Origin: CAG-411 sp963643465
GTDB lineage: Bacteria; Bacillota; Clostridia; Lachnospirales; Lachnospiraceae
Direction: 5' to 3'
Assembly (NCBI GenBank): GCA_963643465.1
Contig: CAVIJT010000004.1
Coordinates: 124,001 to 188,000 of the forward strand
DNA length: 64,000 nucleotides
Below, piece by piece: positions 1 through 9,074 of this stretch (position 1 is its first letter; the number at the start of each line of letters is the position of its first letter). Below the pieces are notes generated by a model, which was not told where the DNA came from, made no database searches, and saw only the letters and a program-made list of their open reading frames with translations. The position numbers and the translations under genes are program-made.

Positions 1-63
1 TTAGATTATGGCGGTGCTTGTCAAGGAATGTGGATAACGGTTGAGAAAACAAGTAAATTATGA
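1..63 (+). CDS. possible 3' end of an upstream gene
   Basis: Frame 1 is open from the window edge to a TGA at 61-63, which gives about 20 codons ending in TSKL. Gene order in related bacteria would favour a cysteine desulfurase (nifS/iscS) here, but the tail is too short to recognise and does not resemble one that I know. It could be chance coding. It ends 31 bases before the nifU start. Confidence 0.25.
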   Translation, partial: LDYGGACQGMWITVEKTSKL

Positions 64-94
64 TAGAATAAAAAAGTGCGAGGAGGAGTAACGC

Positions 95-532
95 ATGTAC
101 AGTGAAAAAGTTATGGATCATTTTACTAATCCAAGAAATGTTGGAGAGATTGAAAATGCAAGTGGTGTAGGCACTGTGGGAAATGCCAAGTGTGGAGACA
201 TCATGCGGATTTATTTAGACATTGATGATAGTGGTATCATCAAAGATTGCAAGTTTAAAACATTTGGTTGTGGTGCAGCAGTTGCCACAAGTAGTATGGC
301 GACGGAACTTGTAATGGGAAAATCGGTACAACAGGCATTGGAGGTTAGTAATAAAGCAGTTATGGAGGCTCTTGATGGCTTACCACCAGTGAAAGTACAT
401 TGTTCACTTCTTGCGGAAGAAGCAATTCACGCAGCACTTTGGGATTATGCAGAGAAGAATGGAATCGTGATTGAGGGACTGAAGAAGCCAAAACAGGATA
501 TCCATGAAGAAGAAGACGGAGAAGAATATTAA
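95..532 (+). CDS. nifU: NifU/IscU-like iron-sulfur cluster assembly scaffold
   Basis: This 145-residue protein is the N-terminal (IscU-type) scaffold domain on which a cysteine desulfurase and an iron donor build Fe-S clusters before transfer to apoproteins in the cytoplasm. The three ligand cysteines are visible: in NAKCGD (about residue 37), in FGCGAAVA (about 62) and in HCSLLAEEA (about 105). The conserved opening YSEKVMDHFTNPRNVG is also present. A strong AGGAGG lies 8 bases before the ATG. The C-terminal 20 residues are acidic and variable. The gene ends one base before mnmA, so the two are almost certainly cotranscribed. The pairing fits a pathway that delivers sulfur both to clusters and to tRNA thiolation. 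Confidence 0.93.
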   Translation: MYSEKVMDHFTNPRNVGEIENASGVGTVGNAKCGDIMRIYLDIDDSGIIKDCKFKTFGCGAAVATSSMATELVMGKSVQQALEVSNKAVMEALDGLPPVKVHCSLLAEEAIHAALWDYAEKNGIVIEGLKKPKQDIHEEEDGEEY

Positions 533-533
533 T

Positions 534-1637
534 ATGAGTGATACAAAGAAGAAAGTCGTAGTTGGAATGTCTGGTGGAGTTGATTCCTCTGTCACCGCAT
601 ATTTGTTAAAAGAAGCAGGTTATGATGTAATAGGTGTTACTATGCAGATATGGCAGGATGAGGAGGAACAGGTGTTAGAAGAGAATGGCGGCTGTTGTGG
701 ACTCAGTGCAGTAGAGGATGCCCGGAGAGTAGCAAACTCCCTAGGCATCCCTTATTATGTTATGAATTTTAAAAAAGAGTTCAAAGAACAGGTCATGGAC
801 TATTTCTTAGATGAATATTTGCGAGGAAGAACACCAAATCCTTGCATTGCCTGTAATCGTTATGTAAAATGGGAGGCATTGTTGCATCGGTCTTTGGAGA
901 TTGGAGCAGATTATATTGCTACAGGTCATTATGCACAGGTGGTGCAGTTGCCAAATGGGCGATATTGCATTAAAAAATCTGTGACTGCCAGAAAAGATCA
1001 GACATACGCCTTATACAATTTAACACAGGAGCAGTTGGCTCATACATTGATGCCAGTAGGGGCATATGAAAAAGATCAGATTCGGGAAATTGCCAAAGAT
1101 ATTAATTTATTAGTAGCAAATAAGCCGGATAGTCAGGATATTTGTTTTATTCCAGACAATGATTATGCCGCGTTTATTCGTGAGAATACTAGCAAAACTG
1201 TTCCAGAGGGAAATTTTGTAGATTTGCAAGGAAATGTTCTTGGGACACATAAAGGAATTACCCATTACACAGTAGGACAGAGAAAAGGCTTAAATCTTTC
1301 CATGGGAAAACCTGTTTTTGTGGTGGAGATTCGTCCAGAAACAAACGAAGTTGTCATTGGGGATAACAGTGATGTGTTTCAACCAAAATTGTATGCCAAT
1401 AAATTAAATTTTATGACTATTCCGGATTTAGAAGGAGATATGCGAGTAGAAGTGAAGATTCGATATAGTCACAAAGGAGCGCCTGCAACGATTCGAAAGG
1501 TAGCAGAAGATGTGGTGGAATGTGTGTTTGATGAACCACAACGGGCAATTACACCTGGGCAGGCCGCTGTATTTTATGACGGTGATTATGTAGTTGGTGG
1601 CGGAAGTATTCTTGGTTGGAACAGAGATTGTTTCTAA
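534..1637 (+). CDS. mnmA: tRNA-specific 2-thiouridylase MnmA
   Basis: MnmA activates U34 of the Lys, Glu and Gln tRNA anticodons with ATP and inserts persulfide sulfur, giving 2-thiouridine. The protein has 367 residues, the usual length. Visible motifs are the PP-loop GMSGGVDSS near the start, the first catalytic cysteine in TPNPCIACNRYVKW (about residue 105), GHYA, and the second catalytic cysteine in DSQDICFIPDNDY (about residue 206). The ATG at 534 is preferred: an in-frame ATG at 504 lies inside nifU, whereas 534 follows nifU directly, has a GGAG upstream, and gives the normal MSDTKKKVVVGMSGG start. Linkage to nifU suggests a shared sulfur donor. Confidence 0.95.
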   Translation: MSDTKKKVVVGMSGGVDSSVTAYLLKEAGYDVIGVTMQIWQDEEEQVLEENGGCCGLSAVEDARRVANSLGIPYYVMNFKKEFKEQVMDYFLDEYLRGRTPNPCIACNRYVKWEALLHRSLEIGADYIATGHYAQVVQLPNGRYCIKKSVTARKDQTYALYNLTQEQLAHTLMPVGAYEKDQIREIAKDINLLVANKPDSQDICFIPDNDYAAFIRENTSKTVPEGNFVDLQGNVLGTHKGITHYTVGQRKGLNLSMGKPVFVVEIRPETNEVVIGDNSDVFQPKLYANKLNFMTIPDLEGDMRVEVKIRYSHKGAPATIRKVAEDVVECVFDEPQRAITPGQAAVFYDGDYVVGGGSILGWNRDCF

Positions 1638-1708
1638 AACATATATACAAAGTGTGATAGCGTTGGAGCTTCTGGGTATTTACTATGTGGAAGAGAAAGG
1701 AAAAGAAC

Positions 1709-2473
1709 ATGAAGAATAAGAAATATGTATTTGCCATTATTATGTTTTGTGTGGCTGTGGGAGTTATCTATGCCATTGCCATGTGTGTTCCGGAAAAACA
1801 GGCGCAAATTATTATTTTAGGTGTAGCCGTTGCTGCTGTGGTAGTATGGATGATTGTAAAAATGATTAATATGGTTCGTTTGAACAAAATTATGTCAGCT
1901 CCCATTCCTTTGTTATACGAGGAAAAACGTCCAGATTTATATATAGAAGAAATGGGAAAGATTTCTTCTAAAATACATGCCAAACAGCAGAAGGATTTAA
2001 TTCGCATCAATGTGGCAGCAGCGCAAATTTATAATGGAGAATTTCAGAATGCACTGGACACTTTAGATAAGGTGGCTTTACCTGGACAGCCAGTAGTTCA
2101 TCAAGTGCTTGTTCATGCAAATCGTGTTATGGCACATTTTTTACTGGATCAAAAAGAAGAGGTAGTGAGTGTAGTCGAAAAGAATAGAGCTGTTTTAAAA
2201 AAATATGAAAATAGTTCCAGTGGTCTTGTAAATAATATTGTGGTTACTTATGCCATAGAGCAGTTGGCAAGGGGAAATTATGAAAAAGCATTGGAATATT
2301 TAGAAAGTCTAAGAGAAAAAAAGGTTTCCTCGATTTTGCAGGATGTGGTAGATTATTTATATTGTGAATGCTATCGCAACTTAAAGAGAGATGGCGAGCG
2401 TACAGAATTAAAACGAGTAATGCTGGAAGGAAATTTAGTGCCAGGTATTCGAAAAAAATTGGAAAGAAAATAG
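1709..2473 (+). CDS. membrane-anchored protein of unknown function, TPR-like soluble part
   Basis: I do not recognise this 254-residue protein as a named family. Two hydrophobic segments (residues about 5-25 and 32-52) form an N-terminal hairpin anchor. The remaining roughly 200 residues are helical with a TPR-like rhythm: pairs such as AAAQIYNGEFQNALDTLDKV and AIEQLARGNYEKALEYLESL resemble tetratricopeptide units. Such proteins usually hold partner proteins at the membrane. The start at 1709 is chosen for its AGGAAAAG; an in-frame ATG at 1685 lacks a site. It follows mnmA by 71 bases without a clear promoter and ends before a strong terminator at 2523, so it may be the last gene of the nifU-mnmA unit. 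Confidence 0.7.
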   Translation: MKNKKYVFAIIMFCVAVGVIYAIAMCVPEKQAQIIILGVAVAAVVVWMIVKMINMVRLNKIMSAPIPLLYEEKRPDLYIEEMGKISSKIHAKQQKDLIRINVAAAQIYNGEFQNALDTLDKVALPGQPVVHQVLVHANRVMAHFLLDQKEEVVSVVEKNRAVLKKYENSSSGLVNNIVVTYAIEQLARGNYEKALEYLESLREKKVSSILQDVVDYLYCECYRNLKRDGERTELKRVMLEGNLVPGIRKKLERK

Positions 2474-2522
2474 ATATTTGGTAAATAATACATGAGAGTT
2501 GTATCTGTTTGCATATAACAGA

Positions 2523-2568
2523 AAAGTGGTAAGAGTTTCAGCGGATGAAACTCTTACCACTTTGTTTA
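2523..2568. terminator. bidirectional intrinsic terminator
   Basis: A perfect 18-bp stem (arms 2523-2540 and 2546-2563, loop GCGGA) is flanked by A-rich and T-rich sequence. It separates the convergent genes ending at 2473 (+) and 2604 (-) and can stop transcription from both sides. Repeat family A begins at 2566, on its T-rich edge. Confidence 0.9.
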
Positions 2569-2598
2569 TCTTATAGGAAAATGCGTCCTATAAAATAA
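2566..2598. repeat. dispersed palindromic repeat family A, copy 1
   Basis: Arms TTATCTTATAGGA (2566-2578) and TCCTATAAAATAA (2586-2598) surround the loop AAATGCG. Twelve of 13 positions pair. Close copies lie at 31285 and 43098, each placed exactly on the T-tract of a terminator. Confidence 0.8.
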
Positions 2599-2603
2599 AA
2601 GCA

Positions 2604-5600
2604 CTACATGTCTTTTTCTTTTAAGTTTGTATTTGCAGTGGAAAGCATCAATTTGATACGATTCAACTGATTTACTTCACTGGCACCAGGGTCGTAATCT
2701 ACCGCAACAATGTTAGCCTTAGGGAAGGCATGGCGAAGTTCTTTGATAACACCCTTACCAACTACATGGTTTGGAAGACAACCAAATGGCTGCGTACATA
2801 CAATATTTTCTACACCTGAATGAATCAGTTCCACCATTTCTCCTGTTAAAAACCAACCTTCACCAGTCATGTTACCGCCGGAAACAAATGGCTCTGCATA
2901 ACGTGCAAGAGTGTCAATGTGTTCCATCGGCTCAAAACGATTGCTTTGTTTTAATGCTTTTCTAGCATGTCTTCGGTAGAATTCGATCAGGCGAATGGCA
3001 ATGTTATTAACCATTGCTTTTTTCTTACTCTTTCCGAAATATTCAGCAGAAAAATTACTGTTATAACAACTGTATAGGAAGAAGTCGATTAGGTCTGGGC
3101 AAACTGCTTCAGCCCCTTCAGCTTCCAATAATTCTACTAAATGATTATTAGCAGTTGGAAGGAATTTTACTAAAATTTCACCAACAATACCTACTTTAGG
3201 TTTCTTTACATCAAGAAGTGGAAGTGCATCAAATTCCTGAATCATCTGATAAATATTTTTCTTAAAGTTTTTACCAGTCTGTACGTCTTCCATACATTTC
3301 TTTTCCCATTTTTGGTACAAGGCGTTAGCAGAGCCTGGAGTAGCTTCATATGGTCTTGTCTTATAAAGAACCCTCATGAAAACATCGCCATATACTAAAG
3401 CCTGAATGGCGCGGTTTGCCATAGCAAGGCTTAGCTTAAATCCAGGGTTTGCTTCGATTCCTGCACTTAATGAGATAACTGGAATTTGCTCATATCCTGC
3501 TTTTTCTAATGCACGACGGATAAATCCAATATAGTTGGTAGCACGACATCCACCACCGGTTTGTGTGATAATTAATGCTACTTTATCTAAATCATATTTT
3601 CCTGATTCTAAAGCCTGCATAAACTGTCCGACTACCAAAAGAGAAGGATAACATGCGTCGTTATTTACATATTTTAGTCCATAATCTACGCAACTTTTAT
3701 CACTTGGTAGTAATTCTACGTTGTAACCACAAGACTTCATAGCTGCCATCAATACATTAAAATGAATTGGTGACATTTGTGGAGCAAGAATGGTGTAATT
3801 CTTTCTCATTTCCTCTGTAAATACAACTCTGTGATGTGCTGCATCTGCAACGTGTGCTTCGATATGTTTGTGATCACGGTCTTTTATTGCGGACAATAAA
3901 GAGCGGATACGAATTCTTGCAGCACCCAAGTTATTTACTTCATCAATTTTTAATACCGTATAAATCTTACCGGATTTTGTTAAAATATCGCTCACTTGGT
4001 CGGTAGTAACCGCATCCAGACCACAACCAAAAGAATTTAACTGAATCAGATTCAAATTTGGATTGGTGCGTACATAAGATGCAGCAGCATATAGTCTTGA
4101 ATGATATACCCATTGATCCATAACAATGGTAGGACGGTCTACGTTTCCTAAATGTGAAATACTGTCTTCTGTCAATACCGCTACGTCATAAGAAGCAATT
4201 AATTCAGGGATACCGTGGTTGATTTCTGGATCACAGTGGTAAGGTCGTCCAGCAAGGACAATACCTTTCTTACCTGTTTTCTCCAAATATGCAAGCACTT
4301 CTTCTCCCTTTGTCTGCATATCTTTTCGTGCTTGTTCCATTTCTTTCCAAGCAGCACGAACTGCCTTGCGGGTTTCAGCTTCAGGAATATTGTTTTCTTC
4401 ACTAAAATATTTGGATAAACGTTTGGCAACAATTTCCTCGCTTTCAAAGGACATAAAAGGATTTTGGAAAGTAATTTTAGAATCCTTTAGTTCTTCTACA
4501 TTGTTTTTAATATTTTCTCCGTAGGATGTTACAATTGGGCAGTTATAGTGATTGCCTGCCTGTTCCTGTTCCTTCCGTTCATAAAAGACACAAGGATAGA
4601 AAATATAATCTAAGCCATTGCGAATTAACCAAGAAATATGTCCATGAGCAAGTTTTGCAGGGTAACACTCCGACTCACTTGGAATAGATTCGATTCCAAG
4701 TTCGTAAATCTTACGGGTTGATTCTGGAGAAAGCACAACTTGATATCCTAACTCTGTAAAAAATGTATGCCAGAATGGATAATTCTCATACATATTCAAT
4801 ACGCGTGGAATACCTACTTTACCACGAACTGCATGTTCTTCGTCTAAAGACTCATACTGGAATAGTCGTTTCAATTTGTATGCAAACAAGTTTGGAACGG
4901 AATCTGTTTTTTTGGCTTTTCCAAGACCACGTTCACAGCGGTTACCAGTAATAAACTGACGGCCACCGGAAAATTTGTTGATGGTAAGCAGACAGTTGTT
5001 TGTACAACCCTTACATCTGGTAAGTGTTGTCTCAAATTGCAAAGCATTGATTTTTTCAATGGATAGCAATGTAGTATCTGTAGAACCATCAAAATGTTCT
5101 CTGGCGATCAAAGCCGCACCAAAAGCTCCCATGATACCTGAAATATTCGGACGTACAGCCTCACAGCCGGAAATCATTTCAAAACTTCTAAGAACGGCAT
5201 CGTTGTAGAAGGTTCCTCCTTGTACAACAATCTTCTTTCCTAAATCTTTTGGATCTGTGACTTTGATTACCTTTAATAGCGCATTCTTGATTACCGAGTA
5301 AGCAAGACCAGCAGAAATATCATCCACACCGGCACCTTCTTTTTGTGCTTGCTTTACTTTGGAATTCATAAATACGGTACAACGGGAACCAAGGTCAATT
5401 GGGTTTTTGGCAAATAGTGCCACTTTAGCAAAATCTGCTACTTCATATTGAAGAGATTTAGCAAATGTCTCAATGAAAGAACCACAACCGGAGGAACATG
5501 CCTCATTTAGCTGTACGCTATCAATGGTGTGATCTTTAATTTTCATACATTTCATATCCTGACCACCAATGTCAAGAATACAATCTACTTCTGGTTCAAA

Positions 5601-6830
5601 GAAAGAAGCAGCATAATAATGAGCAATGGTTTCTACTTCTCCTTCGTCTAACATAAATGCTTCTTTGATCAGTGCCTCACCGTAACCAGTGGAACATGCG
5701 CGGACAATGCGGGCGCTGTCTGGAAGCAAGGAATAAATTTCTTTTAAAGCCTTTGCAGTTGTTTTTAGCGGGCTACCATTGTTACTGCTGTAGAAGGAAT
5801 ATAAAAGTGAGCCGTTTTCTGCAACTAATGCAATTTTTGTTGTAGTGGACCCGGCATCGATTCCAAGGAAACAATCGCCCTCATATGTAGAAAGATCTTC
5901 TTCAACAACTTTATGCTGGGCATGTCGTTTGGAAAAGGCGGTATATTGTTCCTCGTTTTGGAATAATGGTTCCATACGGTTTACTTCAAATTCCATCTGA
6001 ATACCAGTATTCAATTGCTCACTTAATTTTTGGAAAGAAGTAGTGACTTCTGGGTTCGCATTCATGGCAGAACCTACCGCTGCAAATAAATGAGAATGAT
6101 TTGGAGCAATAATCTGGTCTGGTGTTAGCTTTAATGTGCGGATAAATGCTTGCTTTAATTCTGTTAAAAAGTGAAGTGGTCCACCTAAAAAGGCAACATT
6201 ACCACGAATTGGTTTTCCGCATGCTAAGCCAGAAATTGTCTGATTTACCACTGCTTGGAAAATGGAAGCGGACAAGTCTTGTTTGGTAGCACCTTCGTTA
6301 ATTAATGGCTGAATATCTGTTTTGGCAAATACACCACATCTTGCAGCAATCGGATAGATTGCTTTGTAGTCTTTTGCATATTCATTTAGACCTGTTGCAT
6401 CTGTTTTTAAAAGAGTTGCCATCTGATCAATAAAAGAACCAGTACCTCCAGCACAGATACCGTTCATTCTTTGGTCAATTCCGCCGGTGAAATAGATAAT
6501 TTTGGCATCTTCTCCACCAAGTTCAATGGCTACATCCGTTTGTGGTGCATAATCTTTAAGTGCTGTAGAAACAGCCACCACTTCCTGAACAAAAGGGATG
6601 CCAAGATGCTTGGAGAGGGTAAGTCCACCGGAACCAGTAATCACTGGAGAAAATTCCATATCACCAAGCTGTTGATAGGCATCGTTTATAATGTTTGCGA
6701 GTGTTTCCTGAATATTAGCAAAATGACGCTGATAATCAGAAAACAAGATATGATTATGTTCATCAAGCACTGCCACTTTGACAGTGGTAGAACCAATATC
6801 AATACCTAATGTATGTTTTATCTTACTCAT
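2604..6830 (-). CDS. fused 2-hydroxyacyl-CoA dehydratase activase-type protein (BadF/BcrA ATPases plus HgdB-like region)
   Basis: This 1408-residue protein belongs to the long acyl-CoA dehydratase activase group of clostridia. Domain order: ASKHA ATPase 1 (GIDIGSTTVK near residue 10, cluster-region CAGGTGSF near 123), ASKHA ATPase 2 (GIDAGSTTTK near 322, CSSGCGSF near 441), a cysteine segment CKGCTNNC near 603, then about 750 residues resembling DUF2229 and HgdB-like dehydratase regions. Family knowledge: such activases use ATP and a 4Fe-4S cluster to fire a single electron into 2-hydroxyacyl-CoA dehydratases. No dehydratase is encoded nearby, so the substrate is unknown. An in-frame ATG at 6962 is excluded because it lies in the promoter. 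ATG 6830 gives the canonical start, but AAAGGAGG lies 23 bases upstream, so TTG at 6842 (11-base spacing) is a serious alternative. Confidence 0.85.
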   Translation of the reverse strand: MSKIKHTLGIDIGSTTVKVAVLDEHNHILFSDYQRHFANIQETLANIINDAYQQLGDMEFSPVITGSGGLTLSKHLGIPFVQEVVAVSTALKDYAPQTDVAIELGGEDAKIIYFTGGIDQRMNGICAGGTGSFIDQMATLLKTDATGLNEYAKDYKAIYPIAARCGVFAKTDIQPLINEGATKQDLSASIFQAVVNQTISGLACGKPIRGNVAFLGGPLHFLTELKQAFIRTLKLTPDQIIAPNHSHLFAAVGSAMNANPEVTTSFQKLSEQLNTGIQMEFEVNRMEPLFQNEEQYTAFSKRHAQHKVVEEDLSTYEGDCFLGIDAGSTTTKIALVAENGSLLYSFYSSNNGSPLKTTAKALKEIYSLLPDSARIVRACSTGYGEALIKEAFMLDEGEVETIAHYYAASFFEPEVDCILDIGGQDMKCMKIKDHTIDSVQLNEACSSGCGSFIETFAKSLQYEVADFAKVALFAKNPIDLGSRCTVFMNSKVKQAQKEGAGVDDISAGLAYSVIKNALLKVIKVTDPKDLGKKIVVQGGTFYNDAVLRSFEMISGCEAVRPNISGIMGAFGAALIAREHFDGSTDTTLLSIEKINALQFETTLTRCKGCTNNCLLTINKFSGGRQFITGNRCERGLGKAKKTDSVPNLFAYKLKRLFQYESLDEEHAVRGKVGIPRVLNMYENYPFWHTFFTELGYQVVLSPESTRKIYELGIESIPSESECYPAKLAHGHISWLIRNGLDYIFYPCVFYERKEQEQAGNHYNCPIVTSYGENIKNNVEELKDSKITFQNPFMSFESEEIVAKRLSKYFSEENNIPEAETRKAVRAAWKEMEQARKDMQTKGEEVLAYLEKTGKKGIVLAGRPYHCDPEINHGIPELIASYDVAVLTEDSISHLGNVDRPTIVMDQWVYHSRLYAAASYVRTNPNLNLIQLNSFGCGLDAVTTDQVSDILTKSGKIYTVLKIDEVNNLGAARIRIRSLLSAIKDRDHKHIEAHVADAAHHRVVFTEEMRKNYTILAPQMSPIHFNVLMAAMKSCGYNVELLPSDKSCVDYGLKYVNNDACYPSLLVVGQFMQALESGKYDLDKVALIITQTGGGCRATNYIGFIRRALEKAGYEQIPVISLSAGIEANPGFKLSLAMANRAIQALVYGDVFMRVLYKTRPYEATPGSANALYQKWEKKCMEDVQTGKNFKKNIYQMIQEFDALPLLDVKKPKVGIVGEILVKFLPTANNHLVELLEAEGAEAVCPDLIDFFLYSCYNSNFSAEYFGKSKKKAMVNNIAIRLIEFYRRHARKALKQSNRFEPMEHIDTLARYAEPFVSGGNMTGEGWFLTGEMVELIHSGVENIVCTQPFGCLPNHVVGKGVIKELRHAFPKANIVAVDYDPGASEVNQLNRIKLMLSTANTNLKEKDM

Positions 6831-6919
6831 AATATCTGGCAAAAGAGCCGTAACCTCCTTTAACGCAAAAAAATAGTAGCATTTTTCATGCAGGTAAACG
6901 AAAGCGTATCTGCAAAAAA

Positions 6920-7006
6920 AATGCACATTACCCATTATACGACAGGATTTTTTTTTAAGCAACCTAAAACATTTTAAAATAAGTAGAAAAAAATGGAATG
7001 CACATT
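6920..7006. promoter_or_regulatory. pair of identical 10-bp palindromes in the divergent promoter region
   Basis: AATGCACATT occurs at 6920-6929 and again at 6997-7006. It is a small palindrome (AATG-CA-CATT). The first copy covers the expected transcription start of the minus promoter. The second touches the -35 box of the plus promoter. A shared regulator of the activase and the AAA+ gene is a reasonable inference. Confidence 0.45.
6934..6962 (-). promoter_or_regulatory. sigma-A promoter of the activase gene
   Basis: Read on the minus strand: -35 TTGCTT (6962-6957), a 17-base spacer, and -10 TATAAT (6939-6934). Transcription should start near 6927, giving a leader of about 95 bases. This placement rules out a translation start at 6962. 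Confidence 0.75.
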
Positions 7007-7033
7007 GTCATTTTTAGTAAAAAAAGCTATAAT
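7005..7033 (+). promoter_or_regulatory. sigma-A promoter of the AAA+ ATPase gene
   Basis: -35 TTGTCA (7005-7010), a 17-base spacer, and a perfect -10 TATAAT (7028-7033), about 32 bases before the start codon. Confidence 0.8.
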
Positions 7034-7064
7034 TAAAAAAGGAAAGAACTGGAGGCGATAAGGA

Positions 7065-8942
7065 ATGATACAACCTGTATATACGGATAAACAATTGTTA
7101 GAAGTGGCAAAAGAAAGTTATGCCAATATGTTACGTTTTTGTCAGGTATTGGAAGCGGAAGGTTATTGGAAAGATACGGAAAGATTTTTAAATAAAAGTA
7201 TATATGAAATGATAGACATGTATTTGCAGTCGGTATTGCTTAATTTGTGTGTATATTGTGGAGAGAATGGACTTGTGCAGAGGAAATTTATGCTGGAACT
7301 TGTGTCTGGAAATGAGTTACAGTGTCCAGAAGAAGGGGATTTGCCAGAAGAGGTTTTAGTTGCAGCAAATAAGATTTTGCGTACACCTCCTATTGTTTTG
7401 CAACTTTGTGGTTTGCGAGACAGCAAAGAGCAGTCCTTTTTTTCTAGTTATTTTATAGATTCTTTACTTAATATTTTGATTTCTTGTTCTTTGTTAGAAC
7501 AGCGTCAGAGTAAGTTTGCAGATAAATTCATTACAGAATTTTATGAAAAAATAGCTATTTTTATAAATGAGGATCAGAGAAAAAAAGTAGTCAATATTCG
7601 CTATATTTTTATAAAACTTAGCACAGAAAAATACTTTTTGGAGAAAGTGCCGATTGATTTTTTGAAAGAAGAACGGGAACAGAAAAGTATACAGAAACAA
7701 AAAGAACAAGAGCAACAGGCAAAAAGAATCGAGTTAGAGAAAAAGAAAGCAGAGGCAGAGAAAGCACTGGAGGCTGAGTTACGGAAAGCGCAAGATTTAG
7801 AACCGCCACAGGAAGTGGAGTTGGAAGAAGTCACAGAATTAATAGAAGTATCTGAGGAAGAAGTTACAGAAGAGTTTGAACAGAGCGAGAAAGACTTAGA
7901 GCAGGAAGAATTGGGTGTGGAAAAGGAAGAGGAAAGTCAGAAAGAAAAGTCTCCTTTTGAATATAGTGATGAAGAATTGCTTCAGATGCAGCAAGCTGGA
8001 AAATTAAAGATTAAAACTCCTAAAATGGATCAGATGAAACAGGAGAGAGAAGCTGCTTTACAGAGGTTGCAGGAAGAACGTGTGGAGCAGATTCGCAGGG
8101 AGATTAATAAAATTAACCATGCAAAAAAGTTACAGGAATTATTAGACGAATTGAATGGTTTAATTGGACTTTCGGAAGTGAAAAGTGAGATACAATCTCT
8201 TATTAATCTAATAAAAGTAAAGAAAATGCGAGAAAGTTATCAAATGCCATCTATGGATGTAAGTTATCATATGGTATTTACAGGAAATCCAGGAACAGGA
8301 AAGACAACAGTAGCAAGAATTGTGGCAAAGATTTACAAGGAATTGGGAATTTTGTCAAAAGGACATTTGGTGGAAGTGGACCGCTCTAGCCTAGTGGCAG
8401 GATATGTGGGACAGACAGCCATTAAAGTAAAAGAAGTGGTGGAAAAAGCAATGGGGGGTGTGTTGTTTATTGACGAAGCCTATGCACTTTCCAATAAGAA
8501 TGATGCCAATGATTTTGGTGGTGAAGCTATTGATACTTTGGTGAAAATGATGGAGGATCACAGGGATGATCTTGTAGTTATTGTGGCAGGCTACAAAGAA
8601 GAGATGGATGAATTTTTAAAGGCAAACACAGGATTGATTTCTCGTTTCAACAAATTCATTGACTTTAAAGATTATGACAATGAGCAATTGCTGGAAATAT
8701 TAAAAATGTTTACGGACAAGGCAGGCTTGGAAATGGACCAGGATGCAGTGAGGGAAATTGAAGAGGGCTTGGCAAAAATGGAACCGGAGCAAAAATTTGT
8801 GTTTGGAAATGGACGAGGTATGCGAAATACGTTTGAGAGTATTTTAGGAAAACAGGCAAATCGAATTGTAGGATTGGAATTGCCAACAGAGGAACAATTA
8901 AAAAGGATAATTTTGGAAGATGTACTAGGTATTATAGCCTAA
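7065..8942 (+). CDS. SpoVK/CbbX-like AAA+ ATPase with long helical and acidic N-terminal extension
   Basis: The 625-residue protein ends in a AAA+ module of the CbbX/SpoVK type: Walker A GNPGTGKT near residue 407, Walker B GGVLFIDEAYAL near 464, the conserved AGYVGQTA loop between them, and sensor-type ISRFNKFIDF. The first 170 residues are helical and unassigned, loosely like TerB-type bundles. Residues about 200-250 form a Lys/Glu/Gln-rich coiled coil, and 250-300 are strongly acidic. Family members remodel or disassemble protein complexes with ATP; SpoVK is expressed in sporulation and CbbX reactivates Rubisco. No substrate is evident here and no type VII secretion genes are near. GGAGG lies 8 bases before the ATG. 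Confidence 0.8.
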   Translation: MIQPVYTDKQLLEVAKESYANMLRFCQVLEAEGYWKDTERFLNKSIYEMIDMYLQSVLLNLCVYCGENGLVQRKFMLELVSGNELQCPEEGDLPEEVLVAANKILRTPPIVLQLCGLRDSKEQSFFSSYFIDSLLNILISCSLLEQRQSKFADKFITEFYEKIAIFINEDQRKKVVNIRYIFIKLSTEKYFLEKVPIDFLKEEREQKSIQKQKEQEQQAKRIELEKKKAEAEKALEAELRKAQDLEPPQEVELEEVTELIEVSEEEVTEEFEQSEKDLEQEELGVEKEEESQKEKSPFEYSDEELLQMQQAGKLKIKTPKMDQMKQEREAALQRLQEERVEQIRREINKINHAKKLQELLDELNGLIGLSEVKSEIQSLINLIKVKKMRESYQMPSMDVSYHMVFTGNPGTGKTTVARIVAKIYKELGILSKGHLVEVDRSSLVAGYVGQTAIKVKEVVEKAMGGVLFIDEAYALSNKNDANDFGGEAIDTLVKMMEDHRDDLVVIVAGYKEEMDEFLKANTGLISRFNKFIDFKDYDNEQLLEILKMFTDKAGLEMDQDAVREIEEGLAKMEPEQKFVFGNGRGMRNTFESILGKQANRIVGLELPTEEQLKRIILEDVLGIIA

Positions 8943-8967
8943 TTCTGAGATTTATTTTTTGTGACAC

Positions 8968-8996
8968 TTGAATTTTTGAATTTTTTGAGATATAGT
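8968..8996 (+). promoter_or_regulatory. sigma-A promoter before rsmD
   Basis: -35 TTGAAT (8968-8973), a 17-base spacer and -10 TATAGT (8991-8996), about 78 bases before the rsmD start. It is a plausible start of the rsmD-coaD unit. Confidence 0.6.
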
Positions 8997-9074
8997 ATAT
9001 CTATCATGGCTGAATATTACACAAAAACAATGATTTGGTCAGAATTACATGATTTGTGAAAGGATTTGGAAGAA

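Noticed and set aside
6831..6962. N-terminal extension of the activase starting at ATG 6962
   Set aside because: The ATG lies on the -35 box of a consensus promoter, and the extra 44 residues are not part of the family.
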